Assembly (NCBI GenBank): GCA_002436065.1
Contig: DIXP01000079.1
Span: forward strand, 99,440 to 115,570
From: Chloroflexi bacterium UBA6077
GTDB lineage: Bacteria > Chloroflexota > UBA6077
Reading direction: 5' to 3'
Length of the DNA stretch: 16,131 nt
Below the pieces are notes generated by a model that was not told where the DNA came from, made no database searches, and saw nothing but the letters and a program-made list of their open reading frames with translations. The position numbers were made by a program, and so were the translations under genes. This document shows, in pieces, positions 1 to 7,072 of this stretch; within the stretch, counting starts at the first letter, position 1; every line of letters begins with the position of its first letter.

Positions 1-40
1 CTGGCCCGCAGCATTCTCCAGCGAGCAGAATGGATCAGGT

Positions 41-628
41 TCAGCTTTCCTTGCCAACCTGGTTGGCAAGGAGGATAGCCTCAGCGACCTCTCGCATGGA
101 CTTTCTGGTGTTCATGCTGAGTTTCTGGATCTTGCGAAATGCCTCGGCCTCCTTGAGTCCCTGGGTGTCCATCAGCACACCCTTTGCACGCTCAACGATC
201 TTCCGGGTCTCCAGGATGTTGCGGGTGTCGGCCAGTTCCTTTTCTAGAGCCTTGAACTCGCGAAAGCGGGCGAGAGCTACCTCAATGGCGGGGACCAGCT
301 CCGATTCGCGGAAAGGTTTGACGATGTAGCCAACGACACCTGCATCCTTGGCCCCTTCTATCAACTCCTGTTGCGAGAAGGCGGTCAACAGAAGGACCGG
401 GGCGATGCGCTCTTCCGTAAGGATCTTGGCTGCCTGGATGCCATCCAGGTCTGGCATTTTCACATCCATGATCACCAGGTCGGGCCGCAACTCCCGAGCC
501 AGATTCACGGCGCTGATGCCATCCCCGGTCTCTCCTACCACCAGGTAGCCCAGGTTGGCGAGCATCTCCCGCAGATCCATTCGGATGATAGACTCATCGT
601 CGGCGATGACCACGCGTGTCTGTGCCAA
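41..628 (-). CDS. pdtaR: ANTAR-domain response regulator (PdtaR/AmiR-NasR type RNA-binding antiterminator)
   Basis: Predicted cytoplasmic response regulator of 195 aa. Residues 1-120 are a receiver domain with acidic pair D10/D11, phospho-acceptor D55 in VIMDVKMPD, T82 and K104 in the KPF motif. Residues about 130-186 are an ANTAR domain, recognised by the stretch ETRKIVERAKGVLM and the following helices. ANTAR proteins bind paired RNA hairpins and stop transcription termination when phosphorylated. The start is a TTG at 628: GGAGAG lies 6 bases upstream, and the protein then begins directly with the receiver strand (AQTRVVIADDE). A longer frame from an ATG at 763 would start inside the -35 box of the gene's own promoter and is rejected. 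The histidine kinase just upstream on the same strand is the likely phosphodonor, as in the PdtaS/PdtaR and EutW/EutV pairs. The symbol is given at family level. The RNA targets are not evident here. Confidence 0.88.
   Translation of the reverse strand: MAQTRVVIADDESIIRMDLREMLANLGYLVVGETGDGISAVNLARELRPDLVIMDVKMPDLDGIQAAKILTEERIAPVLLLTAFSQQELIEGAKDAGVVGYIVKPFRESELVPAIEVALARFREFKALEKELADTRNILETRKIVERAKGVLMDTQGLKEAEAFRKIQKLSMNTRKSMREVAEAILLANQVGKES
48..72. repeat. 12-bp perfect palindrome at the 3' end of the response-regulator gene
   Basis: Two 12-base arms (48-59 and 61-72) are exact reverse complements around a single central base, core TTGCCAACC-T-GGTTGGCAA. The element lies inside the last codons of the regulator gene and ends a few bases before its stop. 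As RNA it could fold into a stem of about 10 bp. It has no T-run, so it is not a normal intrinsic terminator. Its role is unknown. Confidence 0.5.
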
Positions 629-733
629 CTCAGTCTCTCCTTGTCGAACTAGCCAGCACCCTTGTACTAGCCTCGTGTGCCCAATGGTCAGGAGTCCCGA
701 TTGCCCAGGTCGTGGGGGCAACTCAGTACAGTC

Positions 734-763
734 ATAATATACTGAGGCATAATCCAGCGTCAA
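734..763 (-). promoter_or_regulatory. Sigma70-type promoter for the ANTAR regulator gene
   Basis: On the minus strand TTGACG (758-763) and TATTAT (734-739) are separated by 18 bp. TATATT at 16 bp spacing is an equally good -10. The pair lies between the stop codon of the histidine kinase (775) and the TTG start of the regulator (628), leaving a leader of about 100 nt. The regulator can therefore be transcribed separately from the kinase. Confidence 0.6.
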
Positions 764-774
764 CCTGGTAAAGG

Positions 775-2271
775 TTACGGTTCTGCCAGCGAAGGGCGAG
801 GGAAGGATACTCTGGCTGACACTCCATCTGTGTCTCGAAGGGTGAAGCTACCCTTGAGATCCTCCCTGACCAGGGTCTGGACGATCTGGAGTCCGAGGCT
901 CCCGTCGCGGTCGATATCGAACTGGAGCGGTAGCCCCTGGCCTGTGTCGACCACTTCGATCACCGCTTGGTCAGCCTCCTCCCTCAGGAACAGCTTTATG
1001 GTGCCCTCGTTCTTCGTCTCAAAGCCATGTTCGACCGCATTCTGGAGCAGTTCGTTGACCACGAGGGCACAGGAGGTTGCCTGCTGGGGGGGCAGCCATA
1101 TGTCGATCCCTTCCAAGGAGATGTGGATGCTCTTGATGGGATCGAGGATGCCCTGCGTGACCTCGCTGACTATCCGCTGAGTTACCTCCTTGATGCTGAT
1201 GAGACTGGTGTCATCCTCGGAGGGTCCGCTCCTGGACAGGAACTCGTGGACGAGGGCTATGCTGAGGATGCGGTTAATGCTCTGCTTCAGCATATCGAGC
1301 ACTTCAGCCGATCCTGTTCGCCTGGCCTGCATCCTCAGAAGGGCGGCGATGGTCTGCAGGTTGTTCTTCACCCGATGGTGGATCTCGCGGATCAGGGCCG
1401 ACTTGACCCGGAGGACCTGCTCCTTGCGGTACTCCTCGGTAATATCCTGGATCATGACAAGAGCGATGCCGACTTGTCGCTCCCTCCTCAACAATCGGTC
1501 CAGGAGGGTGTGAGGCGGCTCTGCGGGAAGCGGCACGACCCACTTGATCCAGACGAGGTTGTGCTCCTCGATCTTGTGCTGGAGGCAGAGTTCCCTCTCC
1601 ATAGCTTTGAAGCAGACATGTTCGTTGGTATCCAACTCGGAGAGGCGCCGGCCCAGCAGGTTGGTGGTATAGCCGAGCTTGCGGTAGAGCTGCTCCGCCA
1701 GAGAACTGATGTACAGAATGCGAGCATCAGTGTCAATGACCATCGTTGCGGAGTTCTCACCAATGCGGCTGAGTTGATCCGGACCCTGCAGCCCTCCGCG
1801 AAGGATGTGGTAGTGGAGACGAGTGATAGCATGCCTCAAGATGGGGCTCTTCTTCCTGCGGCGCTCGTATTCCAGGATGTTCATCTCGCTGCTGAGCACA
1901 GCGATCAGTTCACCCTGAGCGTTGTGAACGGGGTAGGTATCCTGGATGGTGGGAGCGCCTCGGATGATGTGTCCCCTGGCAGCGTGGAGCATCTTGCTGT
2001 GGAAGAGCGCCTTGTGGATGGTGGGATCAGAGTGGCGGGAGGCCGCCTGGCCGACCATAGAGTCCTGGTAGATTGGTGACACGGAGGTAGGCTGGGCCTG
2101 GGCAAGGATGAGGGCGGCGTCACCCGACTTCACGTAGAGCAGGAGGTCAGAATGGGAGACATCGGCCAGCAGATCTAGGCCTGAGGCAACTCGCCGAAGC
2201 AGGCCTACATCCCGCGGGGAGACGCTGTTGTGCTGCAACAGGTCGGTCAGTTGGGCGGAAGGGTGCTTCAT
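775..2271 (-). CDS. pdtaS: Sensor histidine kinase, HisKA_2 class (PdtaS-like), with GAF-like and PAS domains
   Basis: Soluble sensor kinase of 498 aa with no membrane segment visible. Residues about 5-140 match the GAF-like N-terminal sensor (H_kinase_N) of PdtaS proteins. Residues about 165-285 are a PAS domain (GENSATMVIDTDARILYIS). The dimerisation/phosphorylation helix EIHHRVKNNLQ holds the acceptor His at about 298. The ATPase domain has the N box NELLQNAVEHG (406-416), the G1 box DTGQG (442-446) and the G2 box GSLGLQIV (457-464). This non-classical HisKA_2 type normally pairs with ANTAR regulators, and one lies directly downstream. The start is the ATG at 2271, with GGGAG 8 bases upstream. 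An earlier in-frame ATG at 2424 lies inside the tRNA gene and is rejected. The ligand of the sensor domains cannot be read from sequence. The symbol is a family-level assignment. Confidence 0.88.
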   Translation of the reverse strand: MKHPSAQLTDLLQHNSVSPRDVGLLRRVASGLDLLADVSHSDLLLYVKSGDAALILAQAQPTSVSPIYQDSMVGQAASRHSDPTIHKALFHSKMLHAARGHIIRGAPTIQDTYPVHNAQGELIAVLSSEMNILEYERRRKKSPILRHAITRLHYHILRGGLQGPDQLSRIGENSATMVIDTDARILYISSLAEQLYRKLGYTTNLLGRRLSELDTNEHVCFKAMERELCLQHKIEEHNLVWIKWVVPLPAEPPHTLLDRLLRRERQVGIALVMIQDITEEYRKEQVLRVKSALIREIHHRVKNNLQTIAALLRMQARRTGSAEVLDMLKQSINRILSIALVHEFLSRSGPSEDDTSLISIKEVTQRIVSEVTQGILDPIKSIHISLEGIDIWLPPQQATSCALVVNELLQNAVEHGFETKNEGTIKLFLREEADQAVIEVVDTGQGLPLQFDIDRDGSLGLQIVQTLVREDLKGSFTLRDTDGVSARVSFPRPSLAEP

Positions 2272-2375
2272 CGCATCCACTCCCGGCGTCAAGCCGCGTG
2301 ATCCGAAGCGACGAGGCCGACTCGACCTTCGGGAGTAGCCCATTGCCAGGCGATGTACATATCGAAGAAAGAAAA

Positions 2376-2452
<77 letters not shown>

Positions 2453-2836
2453 ACGAGAGAGCCGCATTCTACTAAATAGATGCGTTCACCAACCGCAGTC
2501 CGGCGGATCGTTGGTATTCTAGCAGCTGTTAGAGGCGAGCGCAAGTTTGGCTCAGGGGACGACACCGGCCGCCATGGTGCCACGGCAACGCCAAGGTGGC
2601 GCAAGAAAGCGCTAGGCGCAGCGTGGATGGCGGCGCTACAGTGCTAACCAGGGTTGGTTGACATGATGGGTGCGAGTTCACGCCCTCGATGGTGACTGGA
2701 GGGAATGTCCAAAGATCGGTTGTATCCGAGTAGGTGTGGTGAAGGCGGGTCAGACTGAGGCTGGTTGTTGTGGTTGATCCGAAAATGGTATTCTCGGGAA
2801 GAAGCATGGAGTGTAGGGCGAGCAAAGGAGGGACCG
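2453..2836. other. 384-bp intergenic region between divergent tRNA-Pro and the glycosyltransferase gene
   Basis: No convincing gene is seen. The region holds the tentative tRNA promoter at its left edge and a GC-rich block (about 2560-2640) with several short GGCGC-type inverted motifs. Near the right end are weak promoter-like hexamers for the plus strand (TTGTTG, then TATTCT at 18 bp spacing, near 2790). The Shine-Dalgarno sequence AAAGGAGG lies at about 2824-2831. Nothing else can be supported. Confidence 0.5.
2466..2490 (-). promoter_or_regulatory. Possible promoter of the tRNA-Pro gene
   Basis: On the minus strand a -10-like TAGAAT (2466-2471) lies about 14 bp upstream of the mature tRNA 5' end. 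A TTGGTG hexamer is upstream at a short 15-bp spacing. The -10 position is right, but the spacing is poor, so this is a tentative call. Confidence 0.35.
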
Positions 2837-4147
2837 GTGAGACCGAGGGAGATCTCCCCCGACAACATGGTGTTCTTGGTAATGTCCTTCGAGGGGCCTG
2901 ACCAGTACTCGAAGGCGGGAGGGCTCGGGGTCAGGGTGGCGGAGCTTGCTGAAGCGTTGGCCGAGCGCGGGTTTGAGACGCACGTCATCTTCGTTGGAGA
3001 CCCCCAGCTCCCTGCTGAAGAGCGCCGCCAGGAGGGGCGGCTGGTACTGCATCGCTGGTGCCAATGGGTGAGCAAGTACTATCCGAATGGCGTGTACCAG
3101 GGTGAGGACGAGAAGCTGTATGACTTCAACGAGTCGACCCCTTGGTTCGTGATGGATCATATCGTGAGACCTGCCGCGGAGAAGGGGAAGGTCGTTGCAC
3201 TGCTGAGCGAAGAGTGGCATACCGCTGAGGCTGTGGCCCGCATAAGCGACCTTCTGTACTACAACGGACTGCGAGACAGGGTTATCCAGTTCTGGAACGC
3301 GAACAACACCATGTCTTTTCATCGGATCAACTGGGCTAGGCTGACCTTCACCAACACGATCACGACGGTGAGCCGCTACATGAAGCACATCATGTGGGGT
3401 GTGGGCACGAATCCGTTGGTGATCCCAAACGGGATACCACGGAGGGCCTTGGAGCCGGTGGAGGAGGAGGTTGTAGCACGGGTAAAGGGCATCCTCGGCG
3501 GGGCGCCGCTGCTGTTCAAGATTGGGAGGTTTGACCCTGACAAGCGGTGGAACATGGCGGTGGAGGCTGTGGCCCGCTTGAAGGGGTTGGGGATGCAGCC
3601 GGTGCTTGCGATGCGAGGGGGGATAGAGTCCCATGGTACCGAGGTGCTGGGCAACGCCTGTTCGCTTGGGTTGCAGGTGAAGGAAGTGCGAGGGCAGGGG
3701 CGCACGGTGGAGGACTGCTTGAGGGCGCTGGAGTCAACCGGGCCGTCGGACGTGCTGGACTTGCGCTTCTTCCTGCCTGACGAATTCGTCCGCATCATGT
3801 ATCGGGCTGCGGATGCGGTGCTGGCCAACAGCGGCCACGAGCCATTTGGTCTGGTTGGGTTGGAGGTAATGGGAGCGGGTGGAATAGCCTTCACAGGGTC
3901 GACCGGCGAGGACTATGCAATCCCCTTCGAGAACGCCATGGTGCTGGACACGGCGGACCCGGGCGAAATCGTGGGGTATATTGCGAACCTGCAGCATCAC
4001 CCTGAGTACAAGGACGTCATTCGGAATGGAGCACGCCACGCGGCCGCTACTTTCGTTTGGGACAGGGTGCTGGACAACCTGATCAGCAAGCTGGAGTACA
4101 TCGCGAGGAACCAGGGGGTCCTGGCGGCTGCAGAGCAGGTATGCTAA
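2837..4147 (+). CDS. GT4-family glycosyltransferase, glycogen/starch-synthase-like
   Basis: Predicted cytoplasmic retaining glycosyltransferase of the GT-B fold, 436 aa, probably moving glucose from a nucleotide sugar onto an alpha-glucan or small acceptor. The N-terminal domain carries KAGGLG (26-31), the acceptor and donor loop typical of glycogen-synthase-like enzymes. The C-terminal domain has KIGRFDPDKRW (228-238) and the E-x7-E motif in HEPFGLVGLE (E335 and E343). The start is the GTG at 2837, with a strong AAAGGAGG 5 bases upstream. In-frame TTG codons from 2765 lack such a site. The next gene is a GH57 hydrolase on the same strand, a pairing that points to storage or capsular alpha-glucan metabolism. 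The exact donor and product cannot be told. Trehalose or sucrose synthase-like activity is a possible alternative. The stop codon lies within the left arm of an inverted repeat. Confidence 0.85.
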   Translation: MRPREISPDNMVFLVMSFEGPDQYSKAGGLGVRVAELAEALAERGFETHVIFVGDPQLPAEERRQEGRLVLHRWCQWVSKYYPNGVYQGEDEKLYDFNESTPWFVMDHIVRPAAEKGKVVALLSEEWHTAEAVARISDLLYYNGLRDRVIQFWNANNTMSFHRINWARLTFTNTITTVSRYMKHIMWGVGTNPLVIPNGIPRRALEPVEEEVVARVKGILGGAPLLFKIGRFDPDKRWNMAVEAVARLKGLGMQPVLAMRGGIESHGTEVLGNACSLGLQVKEVRGQGRTVEDCLRALESTGPSDVLDLRFFLPDEFVRIMYRAADAVLANSGHEPFGLVGLEVMGAGGIAFTGSTGEDYAIPFENAMVLDTADPGEIVGYIANLQHHPEYKDVIRNGARHAAATFVWDRVLDNLISKLEYIARNQGVLAAAEQVC

Positions 4148-4211
4148 CGCGATTTGTCTTGGGACTGAGGCTATCCAACAATCTCCCGCACGCTCAAGAC
4201 AAATCGCGTTA
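4145..4211. repeat. 17-bp perfect inverted repeat between the GT4 and GH57 genes
   Basis: Arms 4145-4161 and 4195-4211 are exact reverse complements (TAACGCGATTTGTCTTG and its complement), separated by 33 bases. The first three bases of the left arm are the TAA stop of the glycosyltransferase. No T-run follows, so a classical terminator is unlikely. The RNA would form a long stable stem between the two coding regions, suited to uncoupling or stabilising the upstream message. A small non-autonomous mobile element is another possibility. Confidence 0.85.
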
Positions 4212-4231
4212 CCTAAGAGGCGGAGGCTCAG

Positions 4232-5437
4232 ATGGCTAGCGATCTGGTAGTCTACTGCGTCGTTCACCAGCCTCGTCGGATCAAGTTGCCGGCGCAGCCC
4301 ATTCCGAAAGGGGCGGTGCCGGAGGATATAGAGCGATGTCTGTTCGACGAGCGTATGAACGAACGGTACTTCAGGAAGGTGGCCAGGTGGTGCTATTACC
4401 CGGCCACTCAGAGGTACATAGAGCTGGTAGAGCAGGGCTTCAAGTTCTCCATCGGGTTCTCGGTCTCCTTTCTGAAGCAGGCCGAGGCGTGGGACCAGGA
4501 GTTACTGGCGCTGTTTCAGCGGCTCGTGAGGCACGAGAACGTGGAGTTGGTAGGGGTGGAGCCCTATCACAGCTTCATTCTGCTGGTTGACCTGCCGCGC
4601 TTTATCGAGAGGATGAAGTGGGCCGGAGACTATGTGGAGCGGCTGTTCGGGAAACGTCCGTTGGTGGCCGACACCACCGAGATGTGCATGTCCGACTCCA
4701 TCTACCATGCCCTGGACAAGGCTGGTTATAGGGGCGCTGTGATGGATGGTAGGGAATGGGTGATGGGGTGGCGGGATGCGACACAGCTCTACCACTCGGG
4801 CAAGCCTCTCAAGCTGTTAACCAGGGCTTTCCAGTTGAGCGATGACGTGGGGTATCGCTTCTCGAACAGGACGTGGTCGGGCTGGCCGCTGTCGGCTGAC
4901 ACTTATGCTCACTGGCTCAGGGATGCCCGCGGAGACCTGGTGTTCCTGGCATGGGACTACGAGACCTTCGGCGAGCACCACTCGAGGGATACGGGCATCT
5001 TCGACTTTCTGCGCTGGCTTCCTGGTGAGGTAGCTCGACGCGGGATGGGCTTCCTTACCCCAAGTGAAGCCGTGGAGAAGTACGGTGATCGGAGCCACAA
5101 CCTCCCTCTGTCGGCCTTCCCGAGCACCTGGGCGGGATCGGGGGGCATGGAGTTCTTCTTGGGCAACGCGGCGCAGCAGGCGGTGTTCCAGCTGATGCTG
5201 CACGTCTACAATACGGCGCTGCTCACTCGGAACGAGCAGTTGGTCGATCTCGCCCTGTGGCTGCTTCAGTCGGATAACCTACACCTGATCCAATGGTTTG
5301 GACGGGGAGGCTCAGAGGCGGAGGTTTCGGCCTACTTCACCCCCAACGAGTGGTGGGCACTCGGCCCAGGTGGCATTATCTGGGAACAGCAGCAGGTGTA
5401 TCGGAACTTCCTGCAGGCGTTGGACCCGTACCTGTGA
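4232..5437 (+). CDS. Glycoside hydrolase family 57 protein (alpha-amylase/glucanotransferase type)
   Basis: Predicted alpha-glucan-active enzyme of 401 aa, with a (beta/alpha)7-barrel and no signal peptide, so cytoplasmic. Conserved GH57 regions are visible in order: region 1 VVHQP (HQP at 12-14); region 2 NVELVGVEPYHS (103-114); region 3 ADTTEMCMSD with the likely nucleophile E150; region 4 AWDYETFGEHH with the likely acid/base D242. The length matches the short MJ1611-like alpha-amylase subgroup. The ATG at 4232 is preceded by GGAGG at 5-6 bases spacing. The gene follows a GT4 synthase-like gene by 84 bp on the same strand, so the pair probably builds and trims an intracellular alpha-glucan. 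Activity could be alpha-amylase, 4-alpha-glucanotransferase or branching. The subgroup is not certain enough to choose. Confidence 0.85.
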   Translation: MASDLVVYCVVHQPRRIKLPAQPIPKGAVPEDIERCLFDERMNERYFRKVARWCYYPATQRYIELVEQGFKFSIGFSVSFLKQAEAWDQELLALFQRLVRHENVELVGVEPYHSFILLVDLPRFIERMKWAGDYVERLFGKRPLVADTTEMCMSDSIYHALDKAGYRGAVMDGREWVMGWRDATQLYHSGKPLKLLTRAFQLSDDVGYRFSNRTWSGWPLSADTYAHWLRDARGDLVFLAWDYETFGEHHSRDTGIFDFLRWLPGEVARRGMGFLTPSEAVEKYGDRSHNLPLSAFPSTWAGSGGMEFFLGNAAQQAVFQLMLHVYNTALLTRNEQLVDLALWLLQSDNLHLIQWFGRGGSEAEVSAYFTPNEWWALGPGGIIWEQQQVYRNFLQALDPYL

Positions 5438-5459
5438 CCGAGTGATGAGTTGACACGTA

Positions 5460-5597
5460 GTAGTGCAGGGCGCTCTGCCCAATTCGTAGTGCAGGGCGCT
5501 CTGCCCTGCTGCCCAGTTGCCCTGGTCTGCTCCCTTGCTCAAGATGTCCGGGTGTGGGTACACCAACAGGTGGCAGGGCACGGGTCCCTGCACTACG
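5460..5597. repeat. Cluster of GTAGTGCAGGG repeats between convergent genes
   Basis: Two exact 21-base direct copies (5460-5480 and 5486-5506) start with GTAGTGCAGGG and are 5 bases apart. A partial inverted copy CCCTGCACTACG lies at 5586-5597, complementary to 5485-5496. The second copy also holds a local hairpin, GCAGGGC-gctct-GCCCTGC. The cluster fills the gap between GH57 (plus) and pyruvate kinase (minus). Its hairpins could end transcription from both sides, but there is no T-run. Such multi-copy modules look like interspersed repetitive DNA. Confidence 0.8.
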
Positions 5598-5614
5598 TGT
5601 TGGCGGTGTACTCG

Positions 5615-7039
5615 TCACTCGCTTCCGACGACGTGCAGCTTGAGAAAGTTGGTGTGGCCGTGAACCGCTAGGGGGATACCTGCAGTTATCACTACCAGGT
5701 CCCCTTGCTTCACATGGCCTTCTTTCAGCGCCAGCTCCACTACTCGCTGGATCATCTCGTCAGTCGTAGCGCAGGGAGCCAACAGATAGGGGCGGACACC
5801 CCAGACCAGGGAGAGCTGACGGAGGGTGGTGGCCGAAGGGGTAGGGGCAAGGATCGGGGTTGGGGGGCGGTGCCGCGCAATCATTCGCGCGGTGTACCCG
5901 GACTCGGTGGATGTGATGATCGCCTTGGCTCCCAACTCATAGGCCATCTCGCAGGTGGCCTGCCCTACCGCGTCGGTGATGCTCTTCATCTTGGCCATGG
6001 AGGTTTTCTGCATCAGCGCCTCGTATGGAAGGGCAGCGTCGGTGGTCTCGGCTATCCGTGCCATTGTGGCGACAGATTCCACGGGGTAGGCTCCGGCTGC
6101 CGTCTCCCCTGAGAGCATGGTGGCGTCGCTCCCGTCCAGGATGGCGTTGGCCACATCGTTTACCTCGGCACGAGTGGGTCTGGGGTTTCGGATCATGGAG
6201 TCCAGCATCTGGGTGGCGGTCACCACCGGCTTCCCAGCGGCGTTGCAGCGGGAGATGATCATCTTCTGCAGGAGAGGCACCTGTTCGGCGGCCACCTCGA
6301 TACCGAGGTCTCCTCTTGCTACCATGATGGCGTCGCTGGCCAGCAGGATCTCGTCGAAGTTGACCACCGCCTCATGCTTCTCGATCTTGGCCATCACCAG
6401 GGTGTTGCCGGCGCCAAGTTCGTACAGAATCCCCCTGAGCCTGTGGATATCCTCCGCGGACCTCACGAAGGACATGGCCACATAGTCGACTCCCTGTTGG
6501 ACGCCAAAGGCTACATCGCTCCTGTCCTTCTCTGTCAACGTCGGAACGGAGAGGGTCTTGCCAGGGACCACGAGTCCCTTGTGCGACTTCAGAACGCCTC
6601 CGATCCTGACTATGCACTCCACTTCCGAATCAGAGCTGGCTATCGCTTCCAACTCAATCGCTCCGTCGTCCAGGAGGATCCGGTCGCCGGTCTCAACGTC
6701 GTTTGGCAAGGGGGCGCCTCGGACGGTCACGCGTTCTCTGCTGCCCTCCACCTCCTGGAGCGTGAGGACAACTCTGCTACCCGTATCCAGCAGCACCGAG
6801 CCGCCCGCGATTTCGCCAATTCTCACCCTCGGGCCCTGGAGGTCCTGCAGGATGGCTACCACGCGGCCTTCTTGCTCGGCCACTCTGCGCACTGATGCTA
6901 TCAGGGCGGCATGGGACTCGTGGGTGCCGTGGGAGAAGTTGAGCCTCACGACGTTCATTCCGGCGCGGATCATGGCCCTAAGCGTGTCTTCGGAAGCGGA
7001 GGCCGGTCCCAGGGTGCAGACGATCTTCGTGCGATGCAT
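5615..7039 (-). CDS. pyk: Pyruvate kinase
   Basis: Catalyses phosphoenolpyruvate plus ADP to pyruvate plus ATP, the last step of glycolysis, in the cytoplasm. The 474-aa length is normal for bacteria. Seen in order: RTKIVCTLGPAS (3-14); R32/N34 in VVRLNFSHG; the B-domain from about 70 to 165; MAKIEKHEAV with catalytic K218 and metal ligand E220; ARGDLGIE with D244; TATQMLDSM (274-282); and a C-terminal regulatory-type domain to 474. The start is the ATG at 7039, with GGAGG 4-5 bases upstream. A frame extended to 7072 would add unrelated residues. The residue that sets potassium dependence (Glu in GPEIR-type enzymes, Lys in potassium-independent ones) is Arg here (GPRVR, R71). It lies 33 bp downstream of the lipid kinase on the same strand, so is probably co-transcribed with it. 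Confidence 0.96.
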   Translation of the reverse strand: MHRTKIVCTLGPASASEDTLRAMIRAGMNVVRLNFSHGTHESHAALIASVRRVAEQEGRVVAILQDLQGPRVRIGEIAGGSVLLDTGSRVVLTLQEVEGSRERVTVRGAPLPNDVETGDRILLDDGAIELEAIASSDSEVECIVRIGGVLKSHKGLVVPGKTLSVPTLTEKDRSDVAFGVQQGVDYVAMSFVRSAEDIHRLRGILYELGAGNTLVMAKIEKHEAVVNFDEILLASDAIMVARGDLGIEVAAEQVPLLQKMIISRCNAAGKPVVTATQMLDSMIRNPRPTRAEVNDVANAILDGSDATMLSGETAAGAYPVESVATMARIAETTDAALPYEALMQKTSMAKMKSITDAVGQATCEMAYELGAKAIITSTESGYTARMIARHRPPTPILAPTPSATTLRQLSLVWGVRPYLLAPCATTDEMIQRVVELALKEGHVKQGDLVVITAGIPLAVHGHTNFLKLHVVGSE

Positions 7040-7072
7040 GGTACCTCCAGTTCGGTGATGGGTGGAGCCCAC

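Noticed and set aside
967..2079. Long open frame (370 codons) on the plus strand opposite the histidine kinase
   Set aside because: No recognisable domain and low-complexity composition; it is the antisense shadow of a gene with clear kinase motifs.
2285..2332. Two adjacent hairpins in the kinase leader as a possible ANTAR target
   Set aside because: The stems (for example CCGAAG/CTTCGG at 2303-2308 and 2327-2332) are real, but the loops are not hexaloops with A at position 1 and G at position 4.
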